Assembly: GCA_015680685.1 (NCBI GenBank) | Contig: MNCI01023824.1 | Span: forward strand, 29,446 to 50,659 | From: Gnetum montanum | Lineage: Eukaryota > Streptophyta > Gnetopsida > Gnetales > Gnetaceae | Length of the DNA stretch: 21,214 nt | Direction: 5' to 3' | Part shown: in pieces, positions 10,292 through 19,793 of the stretch | How the letters are laid out: each line of letters starts with the position of its first letter | How positions within the stretch are numbered: the first letter of the stretch is position 1 | Translations under genes and position numbers: made by a program | Notes under the pieces: generated by a model | Told to the model about the DNA's origin: nothing | Database searches by the model: none | Seen by the model: only the letters and a program-made list of their open reading frames with translations

Positions 10292-11299
10292 GCTCTAGGT
10301 GGTAATTAGGGGTTCATCATGATCATCTCTTTCATGACATCTATGATGTCTCCGTTGTTCCCTACTTTCCCTTCGTTCATGCCCTTATCCTCTCTCTCAA
10401 CTCTCTCATCGAGGTCTCTCATTTTGCATACCTCTATCCTCATCGTTATGCTCTCAATGATTGTACCTAGAGGTGGAAGGAGAGGGTGAGTGATGTGAAG
10501 AAGGGGAAGAAGAAGGAGAACTATCACCATGAAGATGTGTCTTACCTTCTCTTATGTGGGTTTAGCTCTAATAGTGATGACGATCTGAGTGCCCGTTCTT
10601 GTCATGTGTTGTTGTTCCCTCAGTGAATAGCTAGTATTCACGGGGATTAGAACCAGGGTTGTGTATCGTGGAGCATAGGTTCTAATACCCCACCTCCTCA
10701 CTATCATTAGGTGGGGGAACATCTTTTAATAGATAACCCATTATAAGTGGTTCACCATCTTCAATTTCTCTTAGGATGTGCGGGACCTCTTTTCCCTTCA
10801 ACAATGTATGTTGGCTCTCCTGCCCTGAGTTCCTCATATGTTGTGTGGTTGTAGGATAGTAATCCCTTGTGTCAAAATCTGCTACAACGTATTCAACATA
10901 AAGCTAAGTCATGCCAATTTGTGCTAAAGCACGGAGGAGCATGTTGAGAACTGCATGATCTGGGGGTAACACTATGTTACCTTGCAAATCTCTCCAGCAC
11001 ATCTGTTCATCCTAATGGAGGATAAAAGTAAAATTGGGTATATACTCATCGGGATGAGTATATTCCACCCTATATTGTTGAGGAACTAGCGGATTTAGGT
11101 TATGTGTCTTAGATTACCGACTGTTCTTTGTATGATCCCTAGGTGGTGAATTGCTCTTGTTTGAAGAAGAAGAAATGTCTATTATTTGGTGTGCTATTTA
11201 ACTATTATATAAATTTTTGTTTAATTAACCCTAAGGTTCATTTAAGCTCCCAATGATGTGAGTAATTTCCTATTTTCTACTTAGCGCACAAACACTTAG
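10292..11299 (-). other. Leader between PBS and gag of the gypsy element
   Basis: About 1 kb between the primer binding site and the first gag ATG on the minus strand. It carries only short open frames (for example 10530-10306). It may contain a decayed N-terminal gag extension or the untranslated leader with packaging signals. I see no domain in it. Confidence 0.45.
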
Positions 11300-11317
11300 T
11301 CCCCGGCAACGGTGCCA
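11300..11317 (-). other. Primer binding site of the gypsy element
   Basis: The minus strand reads TGGCACCGTTGCCGGGGA, one base after the LTR terminus CATCA. It differs by one base from the common plant gypsy PBS form TGGCGCCGTTGCCGGGGA (a CpG-to-CpA type change). It primes first-strand synthesis from a host tRNA. It fixes the element's direction: the right-hand LTR is the 5' LTR. Confidence 0.85.
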
Positions 11318-11318
11318 A

Positions 11319-11803
11319 TGATGAGTGGCGAGGTACCCCTACACTGAACCATACGAATATGAGCATAACACGCGCGATCTGGTCAAACTCCGTAGACTAA
11401 GTTCCTACACTCCTCATGGAACACTTAAGGTTAATTATTCATTGTCTTTCTAGACTTACTTGTATTTGTCACAGTGTATGGTTAAGTAAGTCTGTGATAT
11501 ATGATTTATATATTTTTTTTGATTTTATCTCCTATGCTGAAAGGTGAAGGATTGAAGAGACTAATTACTAACTCTAACTAACTAACTAAGTATTAATTAC
11601 CTAGCATTAGTATCCATTCCCACTTACCATTCACACCCTAAACTGATGCAATTGTGGTTACCAAATGCTAGATGATGCTAGGATCACCATGCGTAACGCA
11701 TGTGCTCGAAGCGGTCGCACTAAGGCACTTAACTAGGAGAGAAGGGTTGAGAAAGACTTTGCGGCACACCACGATATCGCTTACTCAATATCGCGTCCCA
11801 TCA
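11319..11803 (-). repeat. 5' LTR, with 290-bp internal deletion (485 bp)
   Basis: It starts tgatgagtggcgagg and ends gtcccatca on the plus strand, with TGATG/CATCA inverted termini. It matches the left LTR up to gttgagaaag and then jumps to actttgcggcacacc. The bases matching 5421-5710 of the left LTR are missing. Both sides of the deletion end in AG, a 2-base microhomology that suggests illegitimate recombination. The lost part contains the TATA box and AATAAA signal, so this LTR could no longer drive transcription of the element. Confidence 0.88.
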
Positions 11804-12256
11804 GTTCCTAACACCTTAGAGGGTCCACATTGTCATCTTTGGATTTCTTCCATGGGTACAAACTTTGATTGAAATGATTGATTATAACACACTATCTCTA
11901 ATCAAGGACCACCCACACTAGCCATATGAGCTCTTATAGTTGAATCTCCCAATTTTGGACCTCATAAGAATTGGTAAGCTAGATACCCTTTGACATAATA
12001 AGGACTATTATGCTCCATGTGGTGCATTCATGAAAGATAAAGGTAGTTGGGATAGAATGATCCATTCCTTTACCCTACCTTGGCAAGGGATCATTTGTGT
12101 TTTCCAATCCTCCCATCTCAAAAGCTAAGATTCAATTTGTTGCAATTTGTTTCTTGTAAGAAAACTACATCACATCCTTCTTTCCAAATAATTTCCTTCA
12201 GGTATTATTTTATAGGGCATACCTTAAACCCTAAAATTCCATGATAGAATATTCAT
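11804..12256 (-). pseudogene. L1-type LINE ORF2, upstream part: endonuclease start
   Basis: The minus strand begins at ATG 12256-12254 with MNILSWNFR, where plant L1 endonucleases have MKILSWNVRGLG. A block with the CDVVFLQETN signature of the APE-type endonuclease follows in a shifted frame near 12175-12145. Several frameshifts and stops follow. The reading stops at 11804, where the gypsy element is inserted, and resumes on its other side at 4983. The enzyme nicks target DNA for target-primed reverse transcription. The start codon overlaps the stop of the preceding ORF1 frame (ATGA, 12256-12253). Confidence 0.75.
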
Positions 12257-13554
12257 GTTCTACTAGTAGACCATTTTTTGTAGACCTCTTTCAAGGTCAA
12301 TTGATAGCCCAAATTGATCTCCAAGTTCATTTTCTTACTCCAAGAAACCAACATTGTGTGGTGACCAATTTTCCTAAAAGCCAACAAGACTGAAAACATC
12401 CCCATCATTATCTCAACATTTCCCTTGTGGCATGGTACAATCTCATGCATATGGGGCTTCAATGATCCCCATACAGTAGACACCCAACTCTCCAATAGTG
12501 GATGATCATTATTTAGGAGACCCACACCCCTCTTCCTTATGTTCTTTAGACCTTGTAGGTTTTGGGACCATGTATCCTTTCTTGCTGACCTTATACCAAC
12601 CCAAATCCACCTTTTTTGCCAATGGTTGGGCCATGGATCAAACTTTGTAAATGGTAGCCTAATGGTTTGCCTTTCCACATATGGTACATCTACTACCTAC
12701 CCTATTTGGGAAGGTGTTATCACTAGTGATGTTCTCATATTCTACTAGGATCTTTTCCTCCCCCAAGGAAAGTTCAAAAATCACTACTTGCACTAAATCC
12801 TTTGATGGTAGTGACCACCATATGTAGAAACATGCATATCCCTTTTACTCCATTGAGCCCATAAACTTATCAAATGTGATAAACTCATCAAAGAACCTAG
12901 CAAGGCTTCCAAGAAGTTCTTTGTCCAGATTTTCCAAGGAATGCTAGATGCCCTAATCCACATGAATATCCTACCAAAAAGGTCTTTGTCCTTGTGGGCC
13001 CCTAGCCTCCATGATATCAATGCAAACCCACAAGTGCCATAGGACCATGCTCCCTCAATAAGAATTCTATCATAGTCCTTGGTAGATCAAAAAATGAAAA
13101 GAAATAGGTCCTTAGAGAGGCTACAAACCTCAATGTTAGACAAACCCCACATTGTATGTGTCCATTTCTTAACAAGGTCCATTTGGGATTTGACACCACT
13201 TGAAATGAACATGCCAGTCAAACTCAACTTCATCATCCTAACCCCATCAAAAAGAGGGTGCTGCACTTGGATCCACATGAGACCTTTCTACTTGGAACAA
13301 GCCTCAATGCCTCCATCCCTCAATTGCCAATTTCCATAATTGTTCTCAAGAACTAGGTTCCCCCTCCCCCCTGCCTCCTCCATTGCAGAACTGTCCGCAA
13401 GACCCCTTGGCAGGCTCTCCCCGAGGTTCATCCCAATGATGCCAAGCCCACCCTCACTAGCCATGCCAACATCCACCATCCTTCTTACATCCCCAACTAA
13501 GCCTACACTTTCTCTTAATGCTCCAACCATACCAACTCTTGCTCTTTCTCCCAT
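12253..13554 (-). pseudogene. L1-type LINE ORF1 (DUF4283-like domain and zinc knuckle)
   Basis: Nucleic-acid-binding protein of a plant L1 element. From a possible ATG at 13554 the minus strand shows a Gly/Met-rich N-terminal part. A DUF4283-like core follows at about 13280-12790: DLFLFIF, then DYDRILIEGAW, SYGTCGFALISWRL, MWIRASSIPWKIW and LEALLGSL. These fit the family's GPW...L.L..W...WVRL.GLP..FW pattern. A short zinc knuckle with C-x2-C-x4-H follows (CTICGKANH, about 12690-12665) after VEYENI. A 141-codon open frame from 12678 to 12253 forms the C-terminal region. At least two frameshifts and scattered stops make it a pseudogene. It lies directly upstream of ORF2 with a 4-base ATGA overlap. 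Confidence 0.72.
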
Positions 13555-13599
13555 TTCAAAAAACTTCTCTTCCTCTTTTATTATGTATTGTTAAAATAT

Positions 13600-16500
13600 C
13601 AATTAGTTTAATTAAATTTTATTGGTGTGCCTTATAATATTTTAGCTTAGAAGAGTTTGACTGAAATAATTTTGTATTGTGAGTGTTGCTCAAAAAATAA
13701 AAAATATTATCATGCCATTGAATAGATCTGAGATTATTGATTTATATGTTTCTTATGGCCATTTTTTGGCTAAACAAAGTTTTTGATGAACAAGATCAAA
13801 TGTACTTTTATGGTTTGAGAAAAATATGAGTTTGATTTTTTAAATCAAAAAAATAAAACAATACAGATTTGTACACCATGTTAGAGGAACCTTGCATAGA
13901 TTTTTATAGATATTGTTTATCTTTCATGATTATCTTTTATTTCAAAATACTAGTATTGATTAAAACTAAAATCTAAGATGTAGGCAATGTGTTGGAAATT
14001 TAGAATATGACATTTCATGATAAATCTTCAGCTTTTGGCTCATGTATATCTATATTAGAAAATTTAAGGCTTTTGTAATCACTTCTAAGAAAGAAAGCAA
14101 CATGGCTGCTATGGTTTTCTTCTATTGCAAATTATCTATTTTATGAATATTATATTTTCATTATTTTTTGTTACACATAATTTAAGACTACTAAAGCCAA
14201 TTGGTTGGGTTAATTTACTTATAACTAACTTAGAAGGATTTAAATATGATTTCAAGATGTTTTGAAATTTGTATCACACTTGAATGCATTGTGTATATCA
14301 AGAGATGTCAATCATCATATTGGCATTCTCTTCCTTTTAGATTCTTGGGCTATTGTTTGCTTTATATTATTTTCTATGTTTATAATTTACTTTTTATGAT
14401 AAATTGATTGTCGTCAATGTTGGTTTGATTACAATTTTAAAAATTCATTTTTGCATTAAAGAGAAAATGGAAGAATTGATGTAAAGATGAAGACAACCGA
14501 CTAGGAAATTTGCATATTGCAATTAAAGTTAAGTATGAAAAAGAAGAGTTGAGATTGAATATTAATGCATACAAACAAGTGGTATATGTAAAAATAAATT
14601 TGGCAACCAAATATGAGCAAATAATGGAGACTAGCTTTTGGAAAAGTGATAGAGTTCAACTTATGAATAATGTAGAAATTATAAAAAAGGAAATCCATGA
14701 GCTAAAAAATGAATTAAACAACAAGATAGAAATATACTATAAGCATATTTAGAAAATTTCAAAATTAACATGAGCAATCAAGGATGAAGGCCAAGGAATA
14801 ATGGGTATGGTTAGCACATTGAGAAGTTAACATGAGAAGAAAATTACTAAGATCACTAATGTTGTAGTCATTTGAATGAAGCTACTATGAGAAAAATAAT
14901 CAAGGAAAATAAAGAGATTCAGCACCTAAGACAACAATTAAAGGATCAAGAACTAGTTTTTGCTTCAAAAAACCATTAGTCTAAGAAGATTGTTACTAAA
15001 GAATCAACACCAGCAAAGGAAGAAAGTTAGATATTGGCTACTAACATTATCATTCAAAATCCATCCTTTGGAATCCTTCATTCCCTCTTCTCTAGAATCT
15101 TGTAATTGTAAGCCCCACTAGTGGGATACTACCCAAAGACATGATTTTTCCCAAATGTTTATTGAAGAATTTAAAAATATGAATATATGATGTATGCCAA
15201 GGAAGGATGAACAATAAAGGTTTAACTATTTTTTGTTCCATTTAATCTTTTGATCTATCATGAGTAAAGAAGAGGAATGTCTGATCAACCGAATTCTACC
15301 CATGTTTAGCCAATGTGGATCTTATTGCATTCATACTATGTTCAAAATAAATAAACACTTTCCATAGAATCAAAATAATAACTCACATAACACCATCCTT
15401 ATGATTGAAGAATAGAGATAGATGGTAGCCCAAGATATCATAAGAAACTAACTAGTCCCATGAGATTTCGTTTATGCACAATAAAGAATAAAAAAATTAA
15501 GACAAAAGGATGCAACCTTACATAAAAGTTAAAAATTATCTGTGTACCTTGATAAGAAATTAGAAAAATGTGAAGTGAAATAACATAGCAAAGAAAGCAT
15601 TGTAATGTAGTAAAACAAGTGAAGCCTATGAAGAAGCATTGTGCTAGCGAGCTAATGAAAGAGGATGTAAGATAGTACAAGAACAAGAAGGAGCATACAG
15701 AACAAGAAAAGATTCAAAGAATAAGAACCAAGTCCAAAAGAAGAAGGAAACACTTATAGAGAAGAGTGCAAATCAAGTCCATCTAGCAACCATATTTAAA
15801 TAATCATGGGGACTGAAACATCATCTTGTTAGTTATGTGAATGATGGAACAACCATTTGTCAAGAGGACAAACAATAGAAGCCATTCCACCAAGGTAGCT
15901 AGGAAATGAGGATCTTTTACTAGGATGGATGATGAAAAACTCCAATTCTATTAATAAAATTCAATTTCCCATTTTCTATTCCACATGTTGTTTTCTACCT
16001 TTCATTTGAATTTATCATGCATTTTAAACATAATTCAAAATGGTATGTCACATCCATTATATTAACTTCCAACCTATTATAAAAAACCTAAAATAAGAAT
16101 AAAAATAATAAGGATCAAACAATAGATACAATCATACTAAAAATCAAAAGTTGTTATCTACCATAGCCAATCCATAGCTAGAAAATTGATAGAATTAAGC
16201 TCCATTGGAAAACTCTAATGGCTTACAAAAGAAAATGCTAGGATCAAGCTTCTATGTTTATATTGCTAGAAAATATTTTTTAGATCCTGGTTTTTTGACA
16301 CTAGACAGTTATGGCCCAACCTCACCCAAAAGCAGTCGTCAATGGGGAGGAGGTGCTACCAAACACAAGTGGTTGTACTACTGCCTAAAACACCCACTAT
16401 GTTATGCTACACTTATTACTTCAAACACATACAAACTTCCAAAAAAATATAATCTACTTTGGTACAAAGTTGAAATTAAAGAGTAAAGAGAACAAAATGA

Positions 16501-16735
16501 AAGTAGAGAACACAAGCAAGTTTGAAGGTTGAATAAATTGTTCTTCTGACCTACAACTATATTTATATGAGATGAGGGATACACTTTTAAATAAATGCTC
16601 ACCTAAGTAAAACTATCAATCACGTGTCAATAATAAATGTCTCCCTACTCAATTATAGTTGTTCATAATTATTAACAAAAACAAAAGAATTAAACTTTGG
16701 ATAGAAAATAATATTAAAAGTAATTTGTTTGGCCG
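13600..16735. other. AT-rich region without recognisable gene
   Basis: About 3.1 kb of AT-rich DNA. Apart from a possible coiled-coil remnant near 14460-15010, I see only short open frames (15438-15686 minus, 16205-16486 plus, 16402-16602 minus) with no recognisable motif and composition expected from AT-rich noise. No tRNA, rRNA or clear element termini were seen. Confidence 0.5.
14468..15010 (+). pseudogene. Possible decayed coiled-coil coding remnant
   Basis: An 80-codon frame (14510-14752) is rich in Lys, Glu, Asn and Leu with heptad-like spacing (EIIKKEIHELKNELNNKIE). After its stop, shifted frames continue with IIKENKEIQHLRQQLKDQE and IVTKESTPAKEES up to about 15030. This suggests one long coiled-coil protein broken by stops and frameshifts, possibly from a retroelement. 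I cannot name the family. AT-rich DNA naturally gives Lys/Asn-rich frames, so this remains weak. Confidence 0.3.
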
Positions 16736-16754
16736 ATAGGCCATTACCAGTGAG

Positions 16755-17050
16755 AAATCGGTAACGCTAATATTTTGTGCGTAACGCTGATCAGCATTGA
16801 CTTTCCCACGGCCCATTTCGGTAACACTATTTTGTGCGCAACACTGCTGACGTGTGATGCTAACGTGTAAAATTCTATATACGCTATTTCGGTAACACAA
16901 CTTTGTGAATAATGCTGACGTGTAATGCTGACGTGTAAAATTTCAGATACACTATTTCGGTAACGCAACTTTGTGAATAACGCTGACGTGTAAAATTTCA
17001 AAGAGGCCATTTCCGTAAGGCAACTTTGTGCATAACCCTAACCCTAACGT
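16755..17050. repeat. Degenerate tandem array with TGACGTGT boxes
   Basis: About five units are each marked by tttcggtaac followed by a-tttgtg. Anchors are at about 16755, 16815, 16885, 16953 and 17008, so spacing falls from about 70 to 55 bases. The core TGACGTGT occurs at 16848 and in the following two units, in one of them twice as gctgacgtgtaat-gctgacgtgt, followed by aaaattc. TGACG and ACGTG are binding cores of plant bZIP factors. The array ends in ataaccctaaccctaacg, which looks telomeric but fits decay of the array's own gtaacgctgacg motif. It lies about 300 bases upstream of a methyltransferase pseudogene on the plus strand. Confidence 0.75.
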
Positions 17051-17193
17051 GTGATCAAAGGTTGCGTCCTTTGCATTCTGATAAATACATAGATAATGCG
17101 TAATAACAGTGCATAGAGCAGCAGCAGCAGGAGGCCGGCTCGAGTTCTGCGCAGATGCAGATCCAGCATTCTAGCCGAAGACAGAAACCATGC

Positions 17194-17334
17194 GTGGATC
17201 AGAACAGGATCGAAGCATGGATCAGGATCTGACACCATTCGCGGATCAGAACAGGATCGAAGCGTGCATCAGGATTTGACACCATTTGTAGATCAGAACA
17301 GGATCGAAGCGTGGATCAGGATCTGACACCATTT
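17194..17334. repeat. Three 47-bp tandem repeats
   Basis: Units 17194-17240, 17241-17287 and 17288-17334 share ggatcagaacaggatcgaag followed by atcaggat-tgacaccatt, with only a few differences between copies. The period is not a multiple of three and no frame is kept. It lies directly before the methyltransferase pseudogene. Confidence 0.9.
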
Positions 17335-17345
17335 TCTCTTCCTTT

Positions 17346-17775
17346 GGCAGCGCCTGCGAATTCTTAAGGGATGAAATTCAGAATTACATGAATTACTCCC
17401 CTGGAGGGCTGTGTCCTGATGATGAAGTTAGTGCTCAGAGGCTGATGCTTAGCGGCTGATCCCAAAAAATTACAGGGAGATAGATCCGTATCCGCAGAGC
17501 CTCTGGAAACATTCCTCCGGATTCTAGCATTCTCTGGAGTGCCTATTCCTGCAACAACTTTGATGAACAGAAAGTACCAGAAAGCATTTGATGACTGCAA
17601 GGACTGTTTTGATTTGCAGGGCAGGGAGAGCACAAGATGGACACATTCTCTGTCCGCCATGGATCTCTCCATTGATGAAGTTCTAGCTCTCAAGAAAACT
17701 AAGGATGGAGCTTCAACAATCAGAAATGGTCTGGATATTGGGGGAGGCAATGGCACAGTTTTTGCTAAGCATTGT
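17346..17775 (+). pseudogene. Truncated SAM-dependent methyltransferase (plant At1g29790-like family)
   Basis: Fragment of a plant family of membrane-anchored, uncharacterised methyltransferases. Frame 1 (from 17346) reads FLRDEIQNYM, LCPDDEVSAQRLMLSG, then two stops (17457 and about 17481), then SSILWSAYSCNNFD in the same frame. A frameshift near 17550-17575 leads to KAFDDCKDCFDLQGREST, LSIDEVLALKK and GLDIGGGNGT (17728-17757). The last is SAM-binding motif I (family form DIGGGTGTFAARM). The family order CPDDE, WSAYSC, DCKDCFDL, SIDEVL, DIGGG is complete, but homology ends right after motif I, so the rest of the catalytic domain is missing. No introns are seen within it. Two stops, a frameshift and the truncation make it non-functional. 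The family name is from memory of conserved motifs. Confidence 0.72.
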
Positions 17776-17867
17776 TTGGTTCGTCGATTTGACAGAGCCA
17801 GCAGATCTGTCAGAGCCGTGGCCTACCGTCTTCACAGTTTTTGCTAATAATTGTTTGGTTCGTCGAT
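17754..17867. repeat. 35-bp direct repeat at the methyltransferase breakpoint
   Basis: cacagtttttgcta at 17754 begins a 35-base stretch repeated at 17833-17867 with two differences (gc versus ta), offset 79 bases. The first copy overlaps the last conserved codons of the methyltransferase (GNGTVF). The break in homology therefore coincides with a local duplication. Confidence 0.85.
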
Positions 17868-17939
17868 CCAATTCTTCATGCGCCAAATGGTAAAAGCGTT
17901 TCTGCTGCTGCGTTGAATTGCAAAAGCGCATGAACGTTG

Positions 17940-18279
17940 GACTTTTCAGTGGGTAAGATCTGATATGTTTTGTAGCAAAGATTCTGGAGCGGGTTTTTTT
18001 GCAATTAAAAATTTCGGGTACCAAACTTCTGAAAAGAGGGTTGCTTCAATCGCACAAACCTCAGTGGAGTGGAAATCAGGAAATGATGTTTCTCTCATCG
18101 CTTTTCTTTTTGGTTGCGTTTTTATTTTTTGTATATTTCTTTGTGTTCTAGAATTCCCTTTTGTGGATTCATTTGCCAATTTTTCAGCCATGGCGAATCA
18201 CGAAGATGAGGATCTGCAAATGAGCCTGCAGCCGGCGCCGGAGCCCAAGCCAAGGGCGTGGGTTCCTTGCAAGCCTTAG
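17940..18279 (+). pseudogene. Short coding start with UIM-like motif, possible 5' exon fragment
   Basis: A 29-codon frame starts at ATG 18190 in a good plant start context (cagccATGGCG): MANHEDEDLQMSLQPAPEPK, ending at TAG 18279. The stretch EDEDLQMSLQ resembles a ubiquitin-interacting motif (acidic residues, then L-x-x-A-x-x-S), but the central Ala is missing. Just before the ATG is ttgccaatttttcag, a good splice-acceptor sequence, and near 17950 is gtaagatctg, a good donor. Together they suggest a 5' UTR exon, an intron and a first coding exon of a host gene. Downstream (about 18350-18530) another frame reads SMESVVELWRHG, which I cannot place. I cannot name the source gene. Confidence 0.35.
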
Positions 18280-18539
18280 CCTTCACAATATCATTCTCTT
18301 CCAATCTCAGCGCCAGCGAAACCAATCGCAGCCACTGCATGCATGGTTTCACAGTATTTCTGCAGCACGTTTCACCACTCGGGTGGCTGATTCGGCCACT
18401 TTGAGTAGTCGCACCTCTGCGCTGGCATGGTGTGGAATGGTAGAACTCTCAGATGGTGTTGTGGAGCAGGTCTGTGATGCTGCCACAAGCATGGAATCTG
18501 TGGTGGAATTGTGGAGGCATGGTTAGGAAAGCACGTGAA

Positions 18540-19214
18540 ATTTGATGCCTCTGAGCAATGAGCTCTGCGTATTGATAGTTCTTCATTATCAATATTATTT
18601 TTATATTATCTCTTTTTTCACTTATTTAATTTTATCTTAAAAATTCATTTGATTTACCTTTTTATTTTAGAATAAAAATAACAATTAGTGCATATGCTAA
18701 CTTATTAAGGTTGAATGATAATTTACCCATTATCTATATACTTTGACTTTGCTACAGCAAGTGATATATATCAAAGCATATCCTTAATACATATGTCTCA
18801 AGGTATCACATATTTGATTAAACTCCTTAAGATGTGATGGAGCAAGTGAATTGCATTCTAATTGCCTAGAGTTTCCTTCTATACGAAACTGGACTGCCAT
18901 TCAGGGTACAAACAAAAATGAAGGGACATTAATCAGGCAAACCTCTTAGATAATGATATAAATGTTAAACGAAGCCCGGGAAGCGGTTAATAAAAGAAAT
19001 TGTACTTTCCTGTGTTTTAAAAAACTTCCAACAGTGGATAGCAACAATCTCAACAAACAATTTATAACTATCCATTTTCGGCCGAATTTATGTTGATCTC
19101 AAATCATCATAAACAATGGAAGATTTATACGAAGGCACGGGTACAGAACCTACAATCTAGAGACAAAAAATGTTGACGTGAGAAAAATCGCTTCCTTGCG
19201 GCGTGCTCAAATGT
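18540..19214. other. Non-coding spacer; 3' flank of the U-box fragment
   Basis: AT-rich at 18580-18850, then mixed. No coding signal was seen on either strand. The part nearest 19214 probably represents former 3' flank of the U-box gene fragment. No clear AATAAA signal was found on the minus strand close to it. Confidence 0.45.
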
Positions 19215-19745
19215 TTAAGCACGGGATCCCTGGAACTGCTCAGAAAGCATGCGCAGCAACAACATGGCACGCTTCCTGGTAACGGAATCACACTCCATTT
19301 GCAGCACCAACACTAATTTTGTGATAGATCCACACACCAGCATCTCCTGCAGAACGTTCAATCTCTGCCCAGACTTACACAGCCGCCGAAGAACACCCAC
19401 AGCGGCAGCCGTTCCCACTGCCGACACATGCCCGATATTCCTACACAGTAACGACACAGCCAACGCATTTTTCGGCATGGCCAAACAACCCTCGGTTATC
19501 CACACGAGCAGATGCAGAAGGCAGAGAGCCCTTTCCGACACCCCCGCGCTCTCCACCTCTGCCAGAAGCTCCGTCAGCGCAGGCACGGCTTCGGCGGACA
19601 CCGCGTCCGCCGAGTTCCTGCAGGAGTACTCACACGCGTACGAGAGCATTTTCAGGGCCGCTGCTGACGCGGAAGCTCCGGTCGCACCAACGAGGAGGTC
19701 GACAAGGATACGGAACTCCGCTACGCTCAGGAAACCCCATAGAAA
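19215..19745 (-). pseudogene. Plant U-box E3 ubiquitin ligase, C-terminal ARM-repeat fragment
   Basis: Plant U-box proteins of the PUB20-24 type carry an N-terminal U-box and a C-terminal ARM-repeat substrate-binding region, in about 400-450 residues. Here the minus strand keeps only about 170 residues of the C-terminal part, ending at TAA 19217-19215. Recognisable blocks are ILVDLLVGATGASASAAALK, AVPALTELLAE, ALCLLHLLVWITEGCLAM, GVLRRLCKSG, EMLVCGSITKLVLVLQMEC and RKRAMLLLRML, in the family's order. No U-box is present upstream. The frame continues open to 19829 only by overlap with an exonuclease exon, so the first 25-30 residues of that open frame are not U-box protein. The fragment is uninterrupted and GC-rich compared with its surroundings, so truncation is fairly recent or the frame is conserved. 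It lies on the same strand as, and just inside, putative intron 2 of the exonuclease gene. A 6-bp-stem hairpin (cgtgct/agcacg) at 19202-19223 surrounds the stop codon. Confidence 0.72.
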
Positions 19746-19793
19746 ATTTTGGCAAAAAGTTTTTTTAAAGTGTCGTCGCATAGAAAAGCGTAC

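Larger units (their letters stand above)
4984..11803 (-). mobile_element. Ty3/gypsy-type LTR retrotransposon, non-autonomous (gag and protease only), nested in a LINE
   Basis: Minus-strand order is: 5' LTR (11803-11319), PBS (11317-11300), gag (about 10291-9376), the gag-protease link, protease (about 8557-8240), about 2.1 kb of non-pol DNA, PPT (5771-5767), 3' LTR (5764-4984). The gag type and the PBS point to the Athila/Tat side of plant Ty3/gypsy elements. No reverse transcriptase, RNase H or integrase motifs were found between protease and PPT. With gag, PBS, PPT and both LTRs present, this fits the non-autonomous TR-GAG type or an internally deleted derivative. Stops in gag, LTR divergence (about 20 differences in the first 180 aligned bases, mostly transitions) and a promoter deletion in the 5' LTR show that it is old and inactive. 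Confidence 0.85.
2950..13590 (-). mobile_element. L1-type LINE, split by the gypsy insertion
   Basis: This ties together ORF1 (13554-12253), the endonuclease start (12256-11804), the endonuclease end, reverse transcriptase and zinc-binding tail (4983-2950), all minus strand and in the order expected for a plant L1. Removing 4984-11803 plus one 5-bp duplication rejoins the endonuclease region. The outer ends are estimates from coding content. I could not identify the LINE's own target-site duplication or a clear poly(A) tail. The LINE predates the gypsy insertion. Confidence 0.8.

Noticed and set aside
10005-10298. 97-codon plus-strand frame
   Set aside because: It is the complement of the gag coding region, whose minus-strand translation matches retrotransposon gag blocks.
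17030-17050. Telomere-like ataaccctaaccctaacg
   Set aside because: Only two to three repeats, and of the TTAGGG type rather than the usual plant TTTAGGG. It is easily derived from the gtaacgctgacg motif of the array it ends.
17713-18024. 103-codon minus-strand frame opposite the methyltransferase fragment
   Set aside because: It overlaps recognised plus-strand methyltransferase codons and has no recognisable motif.
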